A stretch of DNA of 64,000 nucleotides from Rubrivivax sp. (GTDB lineage Bacteria > Pseudomonadota > Gammaproteobacteria > Burkholderiales > Burkholderiaceae_C): the NCBI GenBank assembly GCA_016707445.1, contig JADJHR010000006.1, positions 124,001-188,000 on the forward strand, written 5' to 3'. The notes under the pieces were generated by a model. It was not told where the DNA came from, ran no database searches, and was given only the letters and a program-made list of their open reading frames with translations. Below are positions 59,627-64,000 of the stretch, one piece after another. Position 1 is the stretch's first letter. Each line of letters opens with the position of its first letter. The position numbers and the translations under genes were made by a program.

Positions 59627-60829
59627 CTACTGGGGGCGTGCGTCGGTGGCGCGCCGCTTGGGCGACAGCGCGTCCAGTTCGCGCTGCGGGTCGCCGACGA
59701 TCGCCATGTGCTCGGTGCCGGCCGCCAGGTCGGGGTTGCGCGCGCGCTGGCTCTTGAGCTTGATCTGCAGCCGCAGGTCGTTGACCGAGTCGGCATTGCG
59801 CAGCGCGTCTTCCAGGGTGACCAGGTTGCTCTCGTAGAGGTCGAACAGCGACTGGTCGAAGGTCTGCATGCCGAGCTCGCGGCTGCGCTTCATCAGCTCC
59901 TTGATCTCGCCGACCTCGCCCTTGAAGATCATGTCCGAGATCAACGGCGTGTTCAGCAGGATCTCGACCGCGGCCACGCGGCCGCGGCCTTCCTGGCGCG
60001 GCAGCAGGCGCTGCGACACCAGCGCCTTCAGGTTCAGCGACAGGTCCATCAGCAGCTGCGCGCGCCGCTCTTCGGGGAAGAAGTTGATGATGCGGTCCAG
60101 CGCCTGGTTGGAGCTGTTGGCGTGCAGCGTGGCCATGCACAGGTGGCCGGTCTCGGCGAAGGCCACGGCGTGCTCCATCGTCTCGCGGTCGCGGATCTCG
60201 CCCATCAGGATCACGTCGGGCGCCTGGCGCAGCGTGTTCTTCAGCGCGATCTCCCAGCCGTCGGTGTCGATGCCGACCTCGCGCTGGGTGACGATGCAGT
60301 TCTTGTGCGGGTGCACGAACTCGACCGGGTCCTCGATCGTGATGATGTGGCCGTAGCTGTTCTCGTTGCGGTAGTCGACCATCGCCGCCAGCGAGGTGCT
60401 CTTGCCCGAGCCGGTGGCGCCGACGAAGATGACCAGGCCGCGCTTGGTCATCGCCACGTCCTTCAGCACGACCGGCAGGTTCAGCGTGTCGATGGTCGGC
60501 AGCGTCTGCGGGATGGTGCGGAACACCAGGCCGACATGGCCCTGCTGCATGAAGGCGTTGACGCGAAAGCGCCCCACGCCCTGCGGCGAGATCGCGAAGT
60601 TGCATTCCTTGGTGCGCTCGAACTCGGCGGCCTGCTTGTCGTTCATCACCGAGCGCGCCAGCTGCAGCGTGTGCTGGCCGGTCAGCGGCTGCGGGCTGAC
60701 CTTGGTGATCTTGCCGTCGACCTTGATCGCCGGCGGAAAGTCGGCCGTGAGGAACAGGTCCGAGCCGGTGCGGCTGACCATCAGCCGCAGCAGGTCGTTG
60801 ACGAACTTCGAGGCCTGGTCGCGTTCCAT
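59627..60829 (-). CDS. pilU: twitching-motility ATPase PilU
   Basis: A 400-residue PilT/PilU family ATPase. Walker A is VGATGSGKSTSLAAMVDYRN near residue 135, the aspartate box follows in IITIEDPVEFVH, Walker B in VILMGEIRDRETMEHAV and the histidine box in ETGHLCMATLHANSS. The long C-terminal tail (about 50 residues after the core) and its position after pilT identify it as PilU, the second retraction ATPase of type IV pili. It starts 18 bases after the pilT stop. Confidence 0.94.
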   Translation of the reverse strand: MERDQASKFVNDLLRLMVSRTGSDLFLTADFPPAIKVDGKITKVSPQPLTGQHTLQLARSVMNDKQAAEFERTKECNFAISPQGVGRFRVNAFMQQGHVGLVFRTIPQTLPTIDTLNLPVVLKDVAMTKRGLVIFVGATGSGKSTSLAAMVDYRNENSYGHIITIEDPVEFVHPHKNCIVTQREVGIDTDGWEIALKNTLRQAPDVILMGEIRDRETMEHAVAFAETGHLCMATLHANSSNQALDRIINFFPEERRAQLLMDLSLNLKALVSQRLLPRQEGRGRVAAVEILLNTPLISDMIFKGEVGEIKELMKRSRELGMQTFDQSLFDLYESNLVTLEDALRNADSVNDLRLQIKLKSQRARNPDLAAGTEHMAIVGDPQRELDALSPKRRATDARPQ

Positions 60830-60847
60830 CGTTTGCCTGTTCTCAGC

Positions 60848-61897
<1,050 letters not shown>

Positions 61898-61964
61898 GGG
61901 GTCGGGCGCTCGCGGGCGCGGTCAGAATGCGGCGCGCAGCATGGCGCGGGAAGGTCGGGGGATT

Positions 61965-62658
61965 ATGGGCAGCATCGGAAGCAACCTGCAAGAAGTGAAG
62001 CAGCGCATCCGGCAGGCCTGCGCCGCCGCCGGGCGCGGCGAGAACAGCGTCACGCTGCTGGCGGTCAGCAAGACCTTCGACGCCGACGCGGTGCGTCAGG
62101 CGCATGCCGCCGGCCAGCGCGCGTTCGGCGAGAACTACGTGCAGGAGGCGCTGGCCAAGATCGCGGCGCTGGCCGACCTGCGCCCGCTGTTGCAGTGGCA
62201 CCTGATCGGCCCGCTGCAGAGCAACAAGACGCGCGCCGGTGGCCGAGGCCTTCGACTGGGTGCAGTCGGTCGACCGGCTGAAGACCGCGCAGCGCCTGGC
62301 CGATCAGCGCCCGGCCTGGCTGCCGCCGCTGCAGCTGTGCCTGCAGGTCAACATCAGCGGCGAGGCCAGCAAGAGCGGCGTGCTGCCGGCCGAGGTGCCG
62401 GCGCTGGCCGCCGCGGTGGCGGCCTTGCCGCATGAGCGGGTTCAGCTGCGCGGCCTGATGGCCATCCCCGAACCGGCCGCCGACCCGCAAGCCCAGCGGG
62501 CACCGCACCGCGCACTGAACGAGCTCATGCAGACGCTGAATGCCCGGGGCCTGGCGCTGGACACATTGTCGATGGGCATGAGCGCCGACCTCGAAGCTGC
62601 GGTGGCCGAAGGTGCGACCCTGGTGCGGGTGGGTACTGCCATCTTCGGCTCGCGATGA
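61965..62658 (+). CDS. YggS-family PLP-binding protein, interrupted by a frameshift
   Basis: Two frames join to a protein of about 230 residues. The first reads MGSIGSNLQEVKQRIRQACA, LLAVSKTFDADAVRQAHAAG (PLP lysine in VSKT), FGENYVQEALAKI and WHLIGPLQSNKTRA; an extra base near 62238 moves it into AEAFDWVQSVDRLKTAQRLA, LQVNISGEASKSGV and MGMSADLEAAVAEGATLVRV. This is the PLPBP/YggS fold-type III family that buffers PLP in the cell. It is divergent from pilT, where it usually sits. The indel is likely an error. Confidence 0.9.
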
Positions 62659-62670
62659 CCACAAGTCCGA

Positions 62671-63163
62671 CTACAAGATCGGCAGCAGCGACGCTGTTCT
62701 TCACCTCTTCCATCACCGCGTAGGTGCGCGTCTCGCGCACGCCGGGCAGCGTCCATATGACGCTGCCGATGAACTCGCGGTAGGCCGCCATGTCGGCCAC
62801 GCGCGTCTTCAGCAGGTAGTCGAAGCCGCCGGCCACCAGGTGCGCTTCCAGGATCTCGGGGCGCACCTGCACCGCGGCGCGGAAGTTGTCCATCACGTCG
62901 TGCACGGTGCGGTCGAGCAGCACCTCCACGAAGACCAGCAGCCCGGCGCCCAGCTTCATCGGGTTCAAGCGCGCTTCGTAGCCCAGGATGTAGCCGTCGC
63001 GCGTGAGCCGCTTCACGCGTTCCAGCACCGCGGTGGGCGACAGGTGCACGCTCTCGGCCAGCTTCAGGTTGCTGATGCGGCCGTCGGCCTGCAGCACGCG
63101 CAGGATGCGCAGGTCGATCTTGTCGATGCCACGTTCGGCGCGGCCGTTGTCGAGCGCGTCCAT
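62671..63163 (-). CDS. Lrp/AsnC-family transcriptional regulator, 3' end frameshifted
   Basis: A regulator of about 160 residues: helix-turn-helix in DKIDLRILRVLQADGRISNL and LAESVHLSPTAVLERVKRL, then the RAM/Lrp effector domain (GGFDYLLKTRVADMAAYREF). After MEEVKNSV the open frame continues for 40 improbable residues, whereas a one-base shift near 62685 gives LPIL followed by TAG at 62671, the usual end of Lrp proteins. I therefore place the true stop there. It acts as an amino-acid-responsive DNA-binding octamer. The neighbouring gene is thioredoxin-like and divergence of function cannot be read. Confidence 0.85.
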
Positions 63164-63212
63164 GTGCGGCGATGGCGCGCGGCGAGCCCGGGGGTGTCGG
63201 TCCCCAGTGGCC

Positions 63213-64000
63213 TCAGTTCAGGTACATGCCCAGGTAGCGCCGGCCGCGGCTGACGGCGGCGGCGTCGCCGCAGACGTCGAACCATTCGATCAGCTGCAGG
63301 CGCGCCTTTTCGCGCCACTCGGCCTTGTCGCGCAACACCACCTCCAGCAACTGATCGAAAGCGGCATTGAAGTCACCTTCGAAGACCTGCAAGGCGGCCA
63401 GCGCGAAGCGCGCCTCGAAGTCCTTGGCGTTGGCAGCGATACGCCGCGCCAGATCTTGCGGGTCACCTTGCGGCCGGTTGCGCGCCAGCTCGATGCGCTT
63501 GAGCAGCGCCGCATGGCGGTCATTGCGCGACCCGGCGGCCACGCGCTCGAGCAGCGCCAGTGCGTCGTCCAGCGCCCCGCGCGCGATCACACGGTCGGCC
63601 AGGTCCAGCGTCACCTCGACGTGGCCGGGCTGCAACGCCAGCGCCTGGCGCAGCAAGGCCTCGGCTTGTTCGGGGTCGGCGGCAGCCTGCTCGCGCAGCT
63701 GGTCTACCGGCGACACCTGGGGCTTGACGTGCTTGTCGAGGAAGGCTCGCACCTGGCTTTCGGGCAGGGCGCCGGTGAACTGGTCGACCACTTGCCCGTC
63801 CTTGAGCAGAAAGACATGCGGGATGCTGCGCAGCTGCAGTGCCTGCGCCACCCCGGGGCATTCGTCGGAATTGAGCTTGGCCAGCACGAACTGCCCGCCG
63901 TAGGCCTCAGCCAGCTTTTCCAGGATGGGCTTGAGCGACTTGCAGGGGCCGCACCACGGCGCCCAGCAATCCAGCAGCACCGGGACCTGCATCGACCGTT
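63213..64000 (-). CDS. thioredoxin with C-terminal TPR tail (CnoX/YbbN-like), cut by the right edge
   Basis: The visible part has 259 residues from MQVPVLLDCWAPWCGPCKSL, and the frame stays open to the window edge, so a short N-terminus is missing. The active site is WCGPCK, a full CxxC pair, unlike E. coli CnoX which has lost one cysteine. The thioredoxin domain spans about 1-100 (LRSIPHVFLLKDGQVV), followed by TPR-like repeats (EQAEALLRQALALQPGHVEV, ARFALAALQVFEGDFNAAFD) to 240. Such proteins act as holdases that hand substrates to chaperones. Starts upstream are not visible. Confidence 0.9.
   Translation of the reverse strand, partial: RSMQVPVLLDCWAPWCGPCKSLKPILEKLAEAYGGQFVLAKLNSDECPGVAQALQLRSIPHVFLLKDGQVVDQFTGALPESQVRAFLDKHVKPQVSPVDQLREQAAADPEQAEALLRQALALQPGHVEVTLDLADRVIARGALDDALALLERVAAGSRNDRHAALLKRIELARNRPQGDPQDLARRIAANAKDFEARFALAALQVFEGDFNAAFDQLLEVVLRDKAEWREKARLQLIEWFDVCGDAAAVSRGRRYLGMYLN

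Overview
The window is GC-rich, densely packed bacterial DNA. The gene sets (mnmG-rsmG-LysE family-parA ... parB, pilT-pilU, rsmI-yraN-SIS-BON, prkA-yeaH-spoVR, a PEP-CTERM protein) point to a betaproteobacterium of the order Burkholderiales, most like the Rubrivivax/Leptothrix/Aquincola kind. That placement rests on gene order and protein style, not on a search.

Layout. 1-30.2 kb is a type VI secretion (T6SS) locus split into two divergent arms. The left arm on the minus strand reads ompA-like, tssA, tssB, tssC, hcp, a second hcp-like gene, tagJ, tssE, tssF (running off the left edge). Head-on to it in the same locus lie tpsB and tpsA, a two-partner secretion pair whose 2131-residue exoprotein carries a haemagglutinin-type N-terminus, nine YDG/MBG repeats and a C-terminal caspase-type peptidase domain. 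The right arm on the plus strand reads tssK, tssL (with OmpA domain), tssM, tagF, a PpkA-like Ser/Thr kinase, tdk, a second membrane Ser/Thr kinase with a HAMP segment, a LysM/polysaccharide-deacetylase lipoprotein and a TPR-like lipoprotein, met by a convergent LysM/TPR lipoprotein. TssG, TssH (ClpV), VgrG and TssJ are not visible and may lie to the left.

30.4-39.4 kb is the chromosome-partition neighbourhood: YkgJ-type cysteine cluster protein, mnmG, rsmG, a LysE-family exporter, parA, a GNAT acetyltransferase, argC on the opposite strand, a small membrane protein, parB and an MFS transporter. Two parS-like sites sit inside mnmG and rsmG, so the window is probably near the replication origin.

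39.8-48.4 kb holds the prkA-yeaH-spoVR stress triad, which is broken: prkA and spoVR are frameshifted and spoVR is cut off at a strange region with two runs of 15 G. Behind it is an AT-richer island with a fragment of an IS4-type element, an intact PEP-CTERM gene with a good sigma-54 promoter match, a full-length but decayed IS4-type element and a second, 5'-truncated PEP-CTERM gene.

48.4-64 kb is housekeeping: an FAD-linked D-lactate/glycolate-type dehydrogenase, a cobalamin adenosyltransferase, an orphan lipoprotein, a DAHP synthase preceded by an aromatic-rich leader peptide and terminator (an attenuator), ilvA, tldD, rsmI, yraN, a SIS protein, a BON lipoprotein, a hydroxyisobutyrate-dehydrogenase-like gene, pilU, pilT, a YggS-type PLP protein, an Lrp regulator and a thioredoxin/TPR protein cut by the right edge. 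At least seven conserved genes carry single-base indels, which suggests uncorrected sequence errors in this assembly.
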